Below are positions 49,231-63,203 of a stretch of 64,000 bases of DNA, piece by piece. The DNA is from Puffinus mauretanicus (lineage: Eukaryota > Chordata > Aves > Procellariiformes > Procellariidae): contig JAJKFH010002792.1 in the NCBI GenBank assembly GCA_023333565.1, positions 1 to 64,000 on the forward strand. The letters run 5' to 3'. Position 1 is the stretch's first letter, and each line of letters begins with the position of its first letter. Below the pieces are notes generated by a model. It did not search any database. It saw only the letters and a list, made by a program, of their open reading frames with translations, and was not told the DNA's origin. The position numbers were made by a program, and so were the translations under genes.

Positions 49231-52200
49231 TATGGACAGTCAGAGAAAAGGGCCTCTAACTGAACAGAACATATGTCTAAAGCATAAAACCAGTTTTAGA
49301 CAAGTTAAATACCGTGTTTATTCATTGCTTTCAGAGTCCCTTCAGGGAAAAAAAAATTGCATTTAAGATATGAACTTGTGTGGAGCTATTTACAGCATAA
49401 CAAGCATAGATCTTTTACTAAATAAAGTACAGTCATCATGCTTTCTTCAGTTTTGAAGCAGTGCTGTGACTGTGAGATAGATGAAATACAATGTTGGGAA
49501 CTCCTGAAACCAATTATGGTAGATGATTGTAACACTGCATCCTCAGATATGCCTAATTTGCTCTAACTGTTGTAACTAATGAGGTAGATAAGAAAATAAT
49601 GCCCATATGCACAGGTGAACATACATTTTTATTTAGTAGCAATAGCAGAAATCATGATACTGGCTAATAAAATAAAAGACATACCTGATAACAATGATGC
49701 CATGAAGAACACAAAGTCTGAAACATCTTTTTTCTGGCAGTAGGAAGAGTCCAGGAAAAGGTAGTGCAAGACTCTAAGCAACAAGAGGTTCATGTAGGAA
49801 AAAAATCTCTGGTAAATGCTGGTGGTTCCCTGTGTCCAACTGATTGTGGCAGTCCATCACTGGCCTATCTTCACTTTTATTTTAAACACAATTCAGGATA
49901 ACTGTAAGTGGTTGCTGAAATTCGATGCAGTCCAACTCCTCCAGCTACATATTTTCCCTCCCTCCCTTGCATTGTGTCTCCACGCAATTGCAAAGAGAGC
50001 TGTTTCAGTGAGACGACCCACTGGAAAATGTTTCATGTTGTAAATAAAAAAGATAGCTATTTTAGGTGGATTTGTTTTCCATCAGGTCAGGTCTGTTGGA
50101 ATGTCAGCAATGTGTTTTCTGGACCCAGCACAACAGGGGTGGTATGAGTGCATGGAGAGCTAGACCTGCCCTTTTGACAAGGTGCAGTTTCCCCATCACA
50201 AGGTAAGATAGGACTGTTGGTGCAAAATGAGTTAGCACGCAACTGTGAGTTAAAACCATAATTACTTCATGTTGGTAATGATGAGTGTTTGGACTCTATC
50301 CCATGATGGATATTTGGCAGACTTTAATTTAAAAGCAGAATTTTTGTTCTTTTCCTGTCATCCAGCCCTTTCCAGTTCTTCCTGTACTGCTGTTGTACTA
50401 TCTGAAGCTTGCCTCTACTAAGGTGTTGGGATACTTATATTATTCAGAGCATGATAACTCCCTAAACAAGTTCTAGAATTGGCACAAGCACTGGACCCAT
50501 GCCAAGTAACTCTATTTTATTGCATGTTTTCCGCTGCCCTTTCCTCGGAGACTTTCTTATCTCTTGTTTTTTTCCACACCTGTCTTGTCAGGTCTATGAT
50601 CAATTAGGATTTGTCCTTAACTTCCACTCCCAAATAGATCATGTTCTCTTATCTTTTTTAGAAAGGCCTTTTCAGAGGCAGATGGTATCTACAAAGGAAG
50701 GAGTTGCACCCTTGATTTCATGTGACATGCCCTAATACCTCTACTTTCCTACCTTTTATCAACTGGCAGGTGAGGCTGTAAAATTACTGTTGCACAATGA
50801 GAGGCTGGTACCTTCAGTCATCTGTCCCAACCCCTTGTTTTACCTTTGGTGGAAGGAGAACATATGGAATTTATTTCCATTCTTACATGTTCCCACTGAT
50901 TTTCCTCTGTTCTTTCTGCCCACTCTTGCAAGACCACTGTGCTCAATACGGATGTCAGCTGAGTTGTCGCTGAACATAACACATCACAGGTTTTATGGGC
51001 TGTGCTCCATTTCACAGTGGTGGAGAACATGGAAAACCAGGGTTATTTATGCTTCCTTGTTCGCCGCCAAGAGACTTGCTTTACAAGCACATGGGCTTGC
51101 TAGGAGGAACAAACCAGTTTTTGGTAGATCTTTGCATTGTGAAATCTCTCGACTGCTGCAAACTCCATCCCCTTTGTATGCATACGTCCATGTCATGAGC
51201 GTGGATGGTCACTTAAGTGCTTCATAAACCTTCCTAGGTTTCTTCATCTTGAGTTTTATATCGGATGCATTAAGAAGAGTTTTGCATGAATGAGGCTCAT
51301 TTATACAAGTCTTGTATGCTTTATTAAAGTGCTTCTTTGTTGAAATAACAGAGCACTGTGGAAGAGAAAAAAAGCAAAAATTACAGCCTTGATTTAACCA
51401 TAAAGACCACAGATATTAGGCATTGCCTAAAACTACCCATGTACATCTGATGGCTTACATAGATAATTACAAGGTATTCTGGCAGAGCAAGTACTAATTC
51501 TTTACCACAGAATTCCTCAACTAGGAATTACCCAGAACAGAAATGAGTTCTCTGTGTACCTTAGGTGAGCAGATGTTTGGATATTCTTTGACAAGGAGAT
51601 CTTGACAGTTTTAAGTATAGGGCTGGCTGACACTTAGCTCTCTAATTACCCTTTAAATGAGCTTGATCCTGTCTGAATTTCAGATACATAACATAATACA
51701 AACCACAGAAATGGCAGGACTATGAGCAAAAAGGTGTCTTTTTTTCTCTTGGGAACTTCTTCCATTGCCACCTTTGTAATAAGCCTGAAGATCCAACCAG
51801 AAGCAGTTAGCTAACTGGGAGGAAAGACATTTTTAGTAATCGAGTTTCTATCCATTTTGAAAGAGTTCCTTCTCTGCAGCTGTCTTCGGAAAGCTCAAAA
51901 AGAGCGTTATATTTGCAGTGATGGATGCAACTATACCACATTGTCATTGAAAACGGTGACTCCTGGTATTCTCTTATTCAGTAATATGCACAGAATATGA
52001 ACTAAATTTGTTAAAACAGTGACTCACTTTTGAGAATGGATAGAAAACATAAACATGACAGAAGAGTGATTTCATAGAGCAAGTCTGCATGTTTCCTCTA
52101 AAGGTATTATTGCTGGTGGTGGAGAAAAAAGTTACTGCTTGCCTTTACTGACATAAAATCTGCTGTGAAAATGAAAAGTAAATCTTTTTCTGCCCACAGG

Positions 52201-55200
52201 CAGGAATAGTTACCCAATCGGTGGATTATTCTTTCAGTGATGTTGAGGGTGAATTTTTTTCTACAGTTACAGAGCGTACTAATGTACAGTGTCCCTAACG
52301 CATTTCAATTCCATGCAAGGACATATGATGCTATATTTGCATCTGTGTCTAAGTGTCATTTGTGTCATTGCCCGAATTAAAAAAGGATAGACTGACCGTT
52401 CAGGAACTGGAGTGGGTGTGAAGACCTCTTACCTCCACATCTAGCTCTACAGTTTTGCTGGCTGATTTACAGCAGCTCATTTAATATCTCTGTCTCTTAA
52501 CTCCTAAATATGAAATGAGGTGACACTTCACATACAACGCCCTCGATGAAGTAGGTATAAATGGATTTACAATTTAGAGATCCTCAAATATTCTGCTCAT
52601 TAGACTACTCAGACGACAGCAGTGTGGGGCAGAAGGCTTGCTTTGAAAGAATCCTGAAACAATTTTGGATCTAATACAAAAATCAGTAACATTTTCTTTT
52701 AAGCTGCCAAGAGGGTGTGCCAGATCACAGTCATTAATTTATCCACACACACCTACGATGCAATGCAGATGTATTTGTAGCCTGACGCAATCCACATGGG
52801 TTTGATCAGATTTGATGGCCATTTGAATAGCATCACTCAAAATTATGTTTTGGAGTGACCATGTTTGAATGGCTAAGTCTGTCCTATAAACTTAGGTGAG
52901 TATAATGTCCTTACGCTGACTAGAGGCAAGCGTCTTTCAGCAAAGCTTTGAGGTATAAGCAGTTAAACTGGTAAATCTGCTTTCGTTGGGTGCAGTTGGT
53001 TGGACCTGGAGAAATGGCAGGAGTACTTTCCAGCACAGACCTGCTAACAGCTTTTCCCATTGGAGGCCTGCCCAAGGAGGCAGAAATACTGAGTGCCTTA
53101 CATCTGCACTGGAGAGAGTTGAAGCTTTATTTGGGCTGGAGTTGGAAGATGTGTTGGACCGTCACCCTCTAGCTCTGTTAAAACATGTGATATTGACACA
53201 GAATGAATGCATAGAAAGAAACTTTCCCTACGCTATAATCATGTTAGTGGCTTTGCAGCAAAGTAAAATGTTCCTCCAGAAGTTCTGTTTGCTTCAGAGC
53301 AGTCCAGCAAAGGGAAGGAGCCCTAGCACGTGCCTTAACCCCATGAGAGCAGTTTTGCCTTTTACGGTCATACGTTTCTGAGTGACATCAAAAGCACATA
53401 GCATGCTGCTGTTGCATCACCTACTTCATTTGTGTGTGCCAGAATAGGGGAGATGGTCTGTTCCTGGGGGTGCCTGTTTGTTGCCCTCACAGAGACGAGC
53501 AATACGCTGCTTGCCAAGCTGACCTGAGGCCAGACTAGCTTAACACACTGACGTGGGCACCGACATGCAAGAATGTTTCTTGTGCTCCTAACCACTCCCA
53601 GGAGCACTGCAGCAGCTAATACCCAGAACTTCATTAGATTATTTCAATTGTTGGAAAACCAGTGGCAAAAATTTCCAAAGAACTGAAGGAATCTGCAAAG
53701 AAATTTTCCATTATTATTCAGATAATCAGGCATTTGTTCTATATCAAAATCTGAGAGAGGACAGAATTGGAATGACAGGTTCAGTTTTCAAAATTGGCCA
53801 GCTTTGCAAAAGACAGTATTGCAAGCACAAATAAATAAAAAAAATCATATGCACAGCAATTATGCAGCAGCTATGCTATAGCAGCTATAGCTATACTATA
53901 GTACATATTTTGAAATAAGTATGGTGTTTTTCTTTAGCAAGGCACATAGAGTATTAACTTAGATGCTTGTTTCCTGAACACGTTGGAGAATACTTACTTG
54001 TGCTTCTGTATGTTCACTTTAGAAGCATCATCTTGGTCTCCGGTTGTAGTCAGGTCATGGTGGTCTGAAGAAGGAAAGCAGTTTGTACTCCACAACTGCA
54101 ATAGCTTAGAGGGCTACCAGGGAATCACAGACCTTTTAGTGCTCTACAAATGGAGGTATGGTTTGCTGTCAGTTTCCCTCTAAAATTCAATCAGCCTCTC
54201 TTTTGCTATACTTTTAGGGTCTTTTGGAGATAATTTTGACTTAAATTTTAAGGCAAGCAAGGGCCCACGTAGTGTGCTATCCTGCCTATCACAGATCACA
54301 GCTCTAATAATTTCTGTACCGTAACCTTTGTTTGTGCTGCAGCATCTCTCTGGGAGAGACAATCTTGATTTCAAAATGTCAAATGATACGCAATTATTTG
54401 CTGAGCACTATCATGAGTATGATATGAATTGTGAAATGAACCCTGCTCTTTTAAGTAGGGAACTTGGCATATCTTAGCATCAGCTGAACATATTGCAACG
54501 ATCTATTTCTGTTTCTGAAAAGTCCAAGGGAAACAACTGGATTGATCAAGCTAGCGCACAAGAATTGGAGAAACAGACTGTGCACAAGATGTTATTTTTT
54601 GCTGCCAGTTCCAAGGTCCTAGAAATGGTTGCATGCATAAACATGTCTGTTTGTCATAGATCACTCCTGTGTAATGAGGCAAGCAACACATGGTGCTGCA
54701 GAAATTTAAAATGTGCCAAGATGAAGGAACCGGCACCAACGCACAAGCACAAAAGTAGTCATGCAGAAGATTACCAAACAATACTAACTGGAAACTTAAA
54801 TATGAACCCTGTTTATTTAAAAAAAAAAAATCTGTTTTCTGTTTACTTCATTGTAGCCGTTTGCTACTTTATGAACACAAATTTATCTCAATAATGCTGA
54901 TGACAGAAGTAATTCCTAAGGGCAGGCTCTTCATACAGGGACTACGCTTACATGGTGTCACACACAGAACAAGGCAATTCTATCACAGGTAGAATTAGCA
55001 AAATAGGTAATAATAATAATGCAATCAAAACACGCAACTTTGATAAACTTTCTTGCTCTGTATTTGAGATAAACTCCAGGTGATGTTCCATGTCAGAAGA
55101 TGCGAGTAGTAACTTTCCTATTCCACAAACAATTCATGAGGGTACTAACAAGCAACCAACGCAGCTGTACTTTTTTATTTGGAGGAACAGACAGCTTGCA

Positions 55201-58200
55201 TCATAAAATCTGGGCCGATCTTCCCAAAAAGAGAAATAAAATGAGGAAAACCTCATTACCACTCTTTCCTCCTCCAAGCACTCATGCCGATGTTCCTCTT
55301 TCCTTCCAAACTCACTTGTGCTTCTAAAACTTCTTTTTTCCTATTTCCGCCACTCTGTTATTTCAAACTTGAACTCTTTCTGACTGAACATCCCATTTCC
55401 CTACCTCTAGCCAAGAAAGAGTTGCTACTGAGTGTGCTCCTCCTCCAGCCAGAGCCCACCACAGACTTTCCTTGCCATGTTCTCATGCAGGTGGGACAAG
55501 TCCACAGCAAAGGCCCCAGGCCCACATTGCCCCAGGCTGCTGTTGGCCTCAGGCTTCTTGCTGCTCATTCTGTAAGACAAAAATGTCATAAAATTGTCCT
55601 GTGTTCCTACAGAAATGACCTACTTGACTGTGGTGGACTTTCAATCACTGAAATTTAAATTACGTCTTAAAGGTTATTTCCCCTTGCGATGTGCTATATT
55701 CAGTGAAAAGATAATTCAGGGGTCTGAATATATAATCTCTGGGGAAATTCTTGCATGTTTTTATACCATTTTATTTGACCACTGATTTTTGAAGCGCTGG
55801 TCATCCTCAGCAGATTGTTGCCAAAGTCAATGATGTCAAGTAGCTATGGCAACTTAAAGGAAACTAAAATATGCAAAGCACAGAATTTCCAGAGAAACTC
55901 CATTTAATACGGTACATAACTTCAAGGATCTTTGTCTTCACTCCCTTCCAAAGTCTTGCAGAAATATATGTAGTGTAGATTCAAAAGGTGTTTCCCAGAG
56001 TCAAGGTTTCACGTTTGTCTCTGTTCTGGGGTAGGTGAATGATCTCCCAAAATTGTCCAACTACTTTGCAGCCAAGAATTATGTACATATGCATGTACAA
56101 AAGGCTGCAAGATTGCTGCATGTGTTGGATGACTTAGCACGTACTATTTCTATAGCTGCATCATTTCTCGGCTCTGTACTAATATTTTCTAACTATTAAA
56201 CAGTCATTCCAGATCTGGGCAGGGCTGTTTTCTTTTTCATCTAGAGTGTTTAAACACGTACTTATTCCTCTGAAGATCAGTAGCATAAGTTTTAGTTAAG
56301 ATTGGACATTTTAGAGCTATTTCATGACAGGGCATTATACATTAGGAAGATGGAGAAAAGTAGTTACGTGGATTTTTATTACTCTGTAGGTGCAGGCTCA
56401 GGGAGTTGTACTTTCTTGATGCAGATTTGGTGAAGATGATTCAGCTTTCAACAGTGACCCCTTCTGGTGTGCACGGGGAGATTCTCCATACCGCACACAC
56501 CGTACTGAAACTGTCATTTCTAATATGAAATACTTTACTTATAAAAATTATTACTTTTTAGTCGTGATCTGAGGAGCATAAGTGGAAAAAAGGAGTCTGC
56601 CATAAAGGCCCAGCTTCCTTCCTGACCTTGCCTTATTAAGACATCTCTGAGTACTCTTGATTTTTTAAACACTAAATGTCATTTAACCGAGATCAATGCA
56701 TCTTAGCAGAGCTGCATTACTTAGAGAATATGAATCGATGCTTAGTCCTGTGCTAAACACAGGAAAGACTATAAGTAGAGGTCTTGGGCAATAATACCTG
56801 CCAAACAACTCATTATTTTCTTTCTGAAGGTGAAATACTGAAATTTCCATTCTTGCGAATCCATTCCTCCCATCCTCGCTTTTGCTTCTTTCTTTCTGAA
56901 TTAAGAGCCCTAATGCCATTTAAAAATTTAATGGCTTCTTTCAAGACCATTTGATTGCAATGATCTGTGTTGTAGAGCTTTCATTCCCTACTCCTGCTCT
57001 GAGCTAGTCTTCATTAATTTATCAGGCAGGGGCCTGTACTTTTTAAGCAGAGGTTTATAATCCCAGTACTGCAATGAAGTTCCAAATAAACATAATATAA
57101 AACATAGGCAGAAATTAAAATCCTAAATTCATTGTTGCTGTTGTCTTCATTTTTGCAGACTGCTAGCTTGTCTTCTAGGCATGCCACCATTTCATTTCAG
57201 TTGATAAGCCTTTAAAATTTATGCCTTTCTAAATGAAAAATTTGTTGTTTTTTCTAGAGTGGCATGAGATATTTTGTCACATTCCTCTGCAAAGTGACAA
57301 TGTTTCTTCATCAGTACAGCTTTGCTTCCTCAGTGCTGTTCCAGCATTTGGTTCCACTTTTTGCTAGTTTGAGGGTTTTTTTTGGCAGGGGGTGATGTAA
57401 TTAGACATGGTTCCAGCGGGAACACTTTATAGTTTGTGATATTGTGGAGCCTCTTTTTCTTCTACACACTGCAATACACTTGTAAAATCATAAAGCCTAG
57501 CAGGAGATGCAATCAATTTAGTTGTTGCCTTGCTCTGAAGCTGAAGCAGCACCACCACCGTGGTCACTCCTGCCAGGTGCATACCCAACCTGCTCCCACA
57601 GACCACCAGGGCAGAGCCCACACCCTCCCGGGGCGGTTTCTTCCAGGGCTTGGATAACATCAGAAACTACTCCTGATGTCCACGCAGATTCTCCCTTGCT
57701 GCTGTTTAACATTGCCACCCTGTCGTCCTGCCCTTCACGGATGCAGAGAACAGGTACTTCCGTGGTAATACCTACCTTTAAGGGGCTTGGGTTCACTCGC
57801 CTCAACTGACTGTAGTCTTCTCACAGTCACCACTGCATCTCAGGTGTGATCTCTGGGAGTGACTATTACAACGTCTCTGGTTGGGAGACAGAGAGACAGC
57901 CAACGGAGCGTGCCACGGACACAGCGAGCTCCCCACGGACAAAGTGAGCACCCCATCGGAGGGATGACTGGAGCTGCTGCCTCCTGTCAGCTAAGGTGGT
58001 TTGTTCACTACAGAAAGAGCTGCAATAGTCCTTCCCACACGAAGGATGAACATTTGTCACTGTCCTTGAACTCTGCTCCTTTCCCATTTCTGTCTCAGCC
58101 TCTCCTGTGCTGTGGCAAGCCAGGGAGACAGTGCAAGTTGTCCCACTTGCCTTTTTCCCCCTTTCCCGCCACGGATGTCAGACCCCATCTCTGAGGTTTA

Positions 58201-61200
58201 GAGGATTGTTCTTCTGTGACAGCTACAAGCAAAGGCTACAAGCGCAGCCACGTGTTTTCAGCAGGAGCTGAAAGGTATCGCAGCTTTGTGGGAGGCCAGG
58301 ACAGCCAGGGAAGCAGCAGCAGTGACCAGTGAGCACATCCCGGACAGACGGATCTTTTAACGGAGGCTAGGGAGGGAGACGCCAATGGGGAACGTTGCGT
58401 AAGATCCTCAACAGAAGGTGCTGCCATGGCTGGGTCTAAAATGGGACAGGAGAACTGGGAAAGCTATGATTGGGCCAGAATAGCCTGAAATTATGTTCCT
58501 TGAGACAGGTGATGGGACTGGACGGGGTAGATGAGATACCCCTCACCCAAACCCACCAGACAAACTATGTAAACTGACTCTTCAGGACCCCATTAAGAGC
58601 AACTGGTCTGAAGTTAATGGGAAACAAACTTTCCTCTTTTCTTGCAGTTTTACCAATATTGGGATGGTTGCTCATTGACTACATTCACTGTGAAAAAGAG
58701 GGTTTGAATATGGGAATGACTTGTTCTCAGTTTTTCAGCTACTGCAGGATTAGCTTTTCCCCAGACTGTTTCAGGACCTAATTCCTCACTGGAAAAGAGG
58801 AAGAGCAGCATCTCCTCAAGATCATGTTAAGAACGTACAGCTGCTGCCAAAGGCTATTACATGGCTTACTCATGCATGACAGACCTTCGTGGCTCTTTGC
58901 CATCCACTGAAGTTTATTTCATGACAAAAGGCATGTGGGATAGTACATGTTTCAAATACTGGGAAATGTTCCTGATGTGTATTCATTTTAATATCATTAG
59001 GTCATGTACTGCTGCCACAACTTTCCCAAATGGTGAAGTATGCTGAGGTTTGAAAAGGATGCCAGTGATCCTTGGAGCATTATTGATGATGCTTATAGTA
59101 TCTCCAGAGCACCAAGAGCTCTGTTTTAAAGTGTGCTTGCTTGTTTTCAAAGTCCACTGGCTTCTAGGTTTAGGATCTCAAACTTTTTTCTCTGTTTTCC
59201 TTCAAAAGGGCAGTAGAATGCTTTATTTAAAAAAAAAAAGAAAACGCAGAAAAACAGGTTGAACACAGTAAAAAGTTTGAAACAGTCAAAAATTACAAAC
59301 TGGATATGATTTGTAATTGTAATTTTTTTTTCTGGGTTTTATTGCTAACTATATGAAGATTTCCTTCTTCTGTTTGCTTCTCAAAGTCATTGCATTAGAC
59401 TGTGGAGCATGAAAACTTTTAATAGAAAATCTCCAGAGAACAACCACTGCCAGAGAATTTTGTACTGCAGTAGTGTCGCAAGCAAAATGCAAAAAGGGAT
59501 GAACCCAAACATGCCAATTTGGCTTCAGAGTTACCTTTCCAAATCCTTTTCTTCAGGTTAACTCCGACATGAATAGTTTTTTATCAAAAACAAACAAAAA
59601 TCACATACAAGTTAAAAACCAAACAGTATTCATACTGTACAGATTTTTTTTCCACTGTTACATTTCAGTGTTTTGATCCTGCAGTGTGACATAGGTACCC
59701 AGATGCCTACCACAAGCTTAAGGTGAACTGTAAACATGAAAAAATGCTTCTTAAAGCATCCCCAAAACTTCCAGTGTCCAGATCTATGAACACTCAGCCA
59801 AATGAGAGGTGAAACACAGGTGACATGATAAAAATATATTTTACCAGCATTCTGTCACTCTTCCCTGTACAAAGTAAGCACCGAAATTGTTATGCAGTGA
59901 ACAGGTTCATAGGTGTTTCCACTTAAAAGAACCCCTCCAAGGGAGACTCAGGTTTAAGACACTACAAGTTAAGATTTTTTCTCCCTGATTCTTATCAGGT
60001 GTATTATATTTCTTGCTCTTTGATTTCTTTTTCTGCGTCAGTCTGCAGCAGAACCTGTCAAGGATTCTTCTAACTGACTGACCCGTCAATGGGAATCAGC
60101 AATTTCACCAATGAATCTGTTTAATCAAGGTATCTAAGGTGAAGAAGATACTTAGGGAGCTTTGCAGGAAAGGGAGACTGACTTGTCATCGCTTCTTACG
60201 CTACCCTTAAGTTCATAAGAGCAGACTAACTCAGGTCAAGGAGGGAAATCACTGAACAAGAAATAAGTCTCTGAAGTGCTTTGCTGCATCAGGTTTTAAG
60301 TGTGCACTCAGACGCAGTGGGAATTGTGCATCAGCTGAAGTTTGGGCCGAATGGAAATCTTTTCAAAGTTTATCACATTCTTAACTGATAGCCTGAACAA
60401 TGGTCATCTGCTGATTTAGTGCTTAAGGCCCCGGTCTGCAAGCTGCCATGTTCCCTACACTCCCACATAAATATCCTTTATAGATGTTCAAAGGGTTTGG
60501 AGTGGGCGTTTTTTCCCCAACAAATAACCCTTATGCAGGCCGTCTTCTGAATGTTCTCCAGCCAGAAAAGCCCTCTCTCCCCACGCCTGCCCAGCATTAG
60601 CACTCCAGAGTGCACAAAGGCACGGGTCCCTGCAGCATTGCATCTGCACCCTGACACTGCTCCACTGAACCTTGTCAGCTCCACTCCCATCGCCTTGTGC
60701 AGCTTGGCAGGGGTCGCAATACGAACCGACAGCATAATAACCATACCTTGGAGGTGACTTCGGATTTAATCAGATGCATAGATAAGACTGAACCTACCTG
60801 CCTGCCTGTATAAAACCAAAAACTTTCGCATAGGACTATGCCAGAACTTGAAAAGGGACACCATGCTGCTCTTTGACAAACACTGTCTGTCACACGGAGC
60901 CCTTCAGAGAAGAAATCTGTTCCTTCCAAAAACTCTGGAAGACCGCTATCAAATCCAGCACTTCAGAAGCCATAGCTTTCTTGCACTATTTGGCCATGCA
61001 TTTTCATCTTCATAGCTCTCCCTTGCACTTCTGCCATTTGTATTAACCCCTTCTGAGCTCGGTGACGGAGAACTAACTTTATGCAAGAGGACTGAAGAAG
61101 CTCAGCTTGTTGTGACCAGCAAAAAAGGGCTTCAAGCAAGGATGTGATTCTCTCTGAACACAGCAGAGTAAACATTGGGGATGGATACGGACTATTTACA

Positions 61201-62711
61201 CTAACGGATGATGTTGTGAGCTATTATGGCTGTCTGTTTGCAGACTTCTGGAAAAACATCCCTATAGATCTTCATACTCCCTTCACTTTTGGAAAGATTT
61301 CTTCGGCAGCATGGGGTTAGAAATCATTCCCCCTCCTTTTATTTCTCTCTCTCAAATGGAAGATTTCAGTCCTCTCTGCAGTTTTGCAGCAGGTGGCCAA
61401 TGCAGAAAATGGAACAACTGTGGAATTAAAAGAACGATTAAACCAAGTATCCTGCTACTAAGTCATTCTGTGAATCAAATTTGAAGATCTTTTTGACCCA
61501 TGAAATTTGTAACATGCTTATGTCGCCAGTGTATACGATCCTGCTGCTGTCATGCCTCTGGGAAGCCATACTGACCTTGTGCTTCATACCAAAATCTTTG
61601 TACGACGGAGAGCTACAGGCCATGCAGCCCAGAGGGAAGTGAACTCCAGAATAACTCACAGGCAGGAGACAACAGCTGTTTGTGACCGCTCCCATCGCCC
61701 CACTGCGGTACGGGACGGAGCTGGACATGCAGAGAGACTCTGAAGCGAGCTGGGTGCTGCCTGCAGTGGCCCCAATTGACCACCTTTCCCTGGCGGGCAG
61801 GAGTGAAGGTTGCTCAGCTGCCTTTCTGTCCACACAGTTCCCCTTTCGCATGTGATGTTCCAGGACGGGCACCACATTCCTCCCAAAAAACTCACAGAGT
61901 TTAGAAAAGGCTGTGTCACTCATTTAACTGCCCATCACCACTATCGTACCAGTCAAGCAAAGATCTCCAAGCACTTTTAAAGTTCTCATTCACAGTAGGA
62001 TTGCAAGAGAGATAGTGCTTCATTTACAGCTGAACTGAGCAGCAACCCTTACAGAAATGATGCCATACACAGTAACTCCGGTTCTGGCTGACTTCTGGTG
62101 CCACCGAGTGGTCCTTCAGTCAACAGGGTGGCTTGCCCAGGACTATACGGAAGCAGAGCCACAAGCAGAGCAGTTCCTAGCTCCCTGCGGAGCTGGTAGC
62201 ATTGTGCCATGTTCACTGCTTTCTGTGGAAAGCGTAAGGGTGGCTCCTGGGTTTGCCTAGTTAATGATATTACGCACGATAGACAACATTAAGAATGCAA
62301 GTATAGATTTACCCACAGGTGTACAATATGTGTCTCAGAGGAGAGAATTGGCATCCTCTTGCTAAGCAAGAACAGTAAGTGCTGAAAAAATAAACCACTC
62401 CACTGCTAACAGACTCGTTGGAACGGTCTTTAAAACAAATCAAATCTACCATCTCCATCAATGAGACTAATAGTTGGACAAGAACTTGTCTTCTTTTTGT
62501 ATTGTTTCTCTGCAAATGTCCCCTGTCCTTACTTGTTTGCTGACTCTTGCTACAGATGATATAATAATACCTAATTTACATATAGATTAAAAATTACCTT
62601 GAAGCTTATTTACCCCTTGATGAGGAAGTGGAACACCATACAGATATATAGGTTCCATTAAGCCCGTGTTGTATTAAATATTAGAATTAAAAATGTTGGG
62701 TTTCAGTTTTG
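49231..62711. other. Long AT-rich stretch, no recognised gene
   Basis: About 13.5 kb without a supportable gene. Frames of 131 codons (52986-53381), 145 codons (50790-51227) and 161 codons (61438-61923, minus) lack domains and fall within chance length for this much sequence. Distinct patterns are an AT-palindrome cluster near 53862-53904, a GC-richer patch with a tandem duplication at 57913-57951, and a possible LINE-like peptide on the minus strand at 60490-60620. All are described as findings. Confidence 0.6.
57913..57951. repeat. Tandem duplication of an about 20-bp unit
   Basis: CCACGGACACAGCGAGCTC is followed immediately by a second copy, CCACGGACAAAGTGAGCAC, with 16 of 19 positions identical. 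It sits in a locally GC-rich patch. No function is suggested. Confidence 0.8.
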
Positions 62712-62716
62712 CTGGG
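62712..62716. repeat. 5-bp target site duplication, left copy (CTGGG)
   Basis: CTGGG immediately before the LTR is matched exactly at 63204-63208 after it. Confidence 0.93.
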
Positions 62717-62910
62717 TGTCCTGGTTTTGGCTGGGATAGAGTTAAATTTCTTCCTAGTGCTGTGTTTTGGATTTAGTATGAGAAGAATGTTGATAACACA
62801 CTGATGTTTTCAGTTGGTGCTAAGTACCCTGCTAGTCAAGGACTCTTCAGAGGCTGGGAGGGAGCATAGCTGGGACACATGACATCCATACCATACGTCA
62901 TCATATTCAG

Positions 62911-62920
62911 TATATAAATA
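62911..62920 (+). promoter_or_regulatory. LTR TATA box (TATATAAATA)
   Basis: A strong TATA box preceded by 'tcatcatattcag', in the position equivalent to TATAAAA of the minus-strand LTR. Transcription would start about 25-30 bases downstream. Activity is not known. Confidence 0.78.
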
Positions 62921-63021
62921 AGAGGCGCAGTCCAGGAAGTAGCAATCGCTACTTGGTTATCGGTCAGCGCAGGTGGTGAGCAATTGCATTGTGCATCACT
63001 CACTTTGTATATTCTATCATT

Positions 63022-63044
63022 ATCATCCTCATCCTCATCCTCAT
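63022..63044. repeat. (CATCCT)n microsatellite inside the LTR
   Basis: Roughly three and a half CATCCT units lie just upstream of the polyadenylation signal in the R/U5 part of the LTR. The related LTR has GTT-rich simple sequence in the equivalent slot. Confidence 0.85.
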
Positions 63045-63071
63045 TTCCCGCCTACCCTCCTTTTCTGTTCT

Positions 63072-63077
63072 ATTAAA
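63072..63077 (+). terminator. LTR polyadenylation signal (ATTAAA)
   Basis: ATTAAA followed by CTGTCTTTACCTCAACCC. The same context occurs in the minus-strand LTR at 23.9-24.4 kb, supporting its role as the viral polyadenylation signal. Confidence 0.7.
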
Positions 63078-63203
63078 CTGTCTTTACCTCAACCCACTTT
63101 ACCTCACTCTTATCCTTCCAATTCTCTCCCCGTCCCACTGGGAGGGGGGAAGTGAGCGAGCGGCTGTGTGGGGTTTGGCTGCCTGCCAGGTTAAACCACA
63201 ACA

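Larger units (their letters stand above)
62717..63203 (+). mobile_element. Solo LTR of an endogenous retrovirus, plus orientation
   Basis: A 487-bp element with TG...CA ends (TGTCCTGG to AACCACAACA), flanked by a perfect 5-bp duplication. Landmarks are a U3 opening shared with the 23.9-kb LTR, a 'gctgggagggagcatagc' block, a TATATAAATA box at 62911-62920, a 'gtgagcaattgcattgtg' block, a CATCCT simple repeat and ATTAAA at 63072-63077 followed by the CTCAACCC motif. No viral coding sequence or primer-binding site adjoins it, so it is a solo LTR left by LTR-LTR recombination. The U3 looks shorter than in related neoavian LTRs as I remember them, hinting at an internal deletion. That comparison is from memory and unverified. 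Confidence 0.94.

Noticed and set aside
61656..61919. Second minus-strand frame overlapping the 161-codon ORF
   Set aside because: Two overlapping frames of similar quality indicate stop-poor GC-richer DNA rather than two genes.
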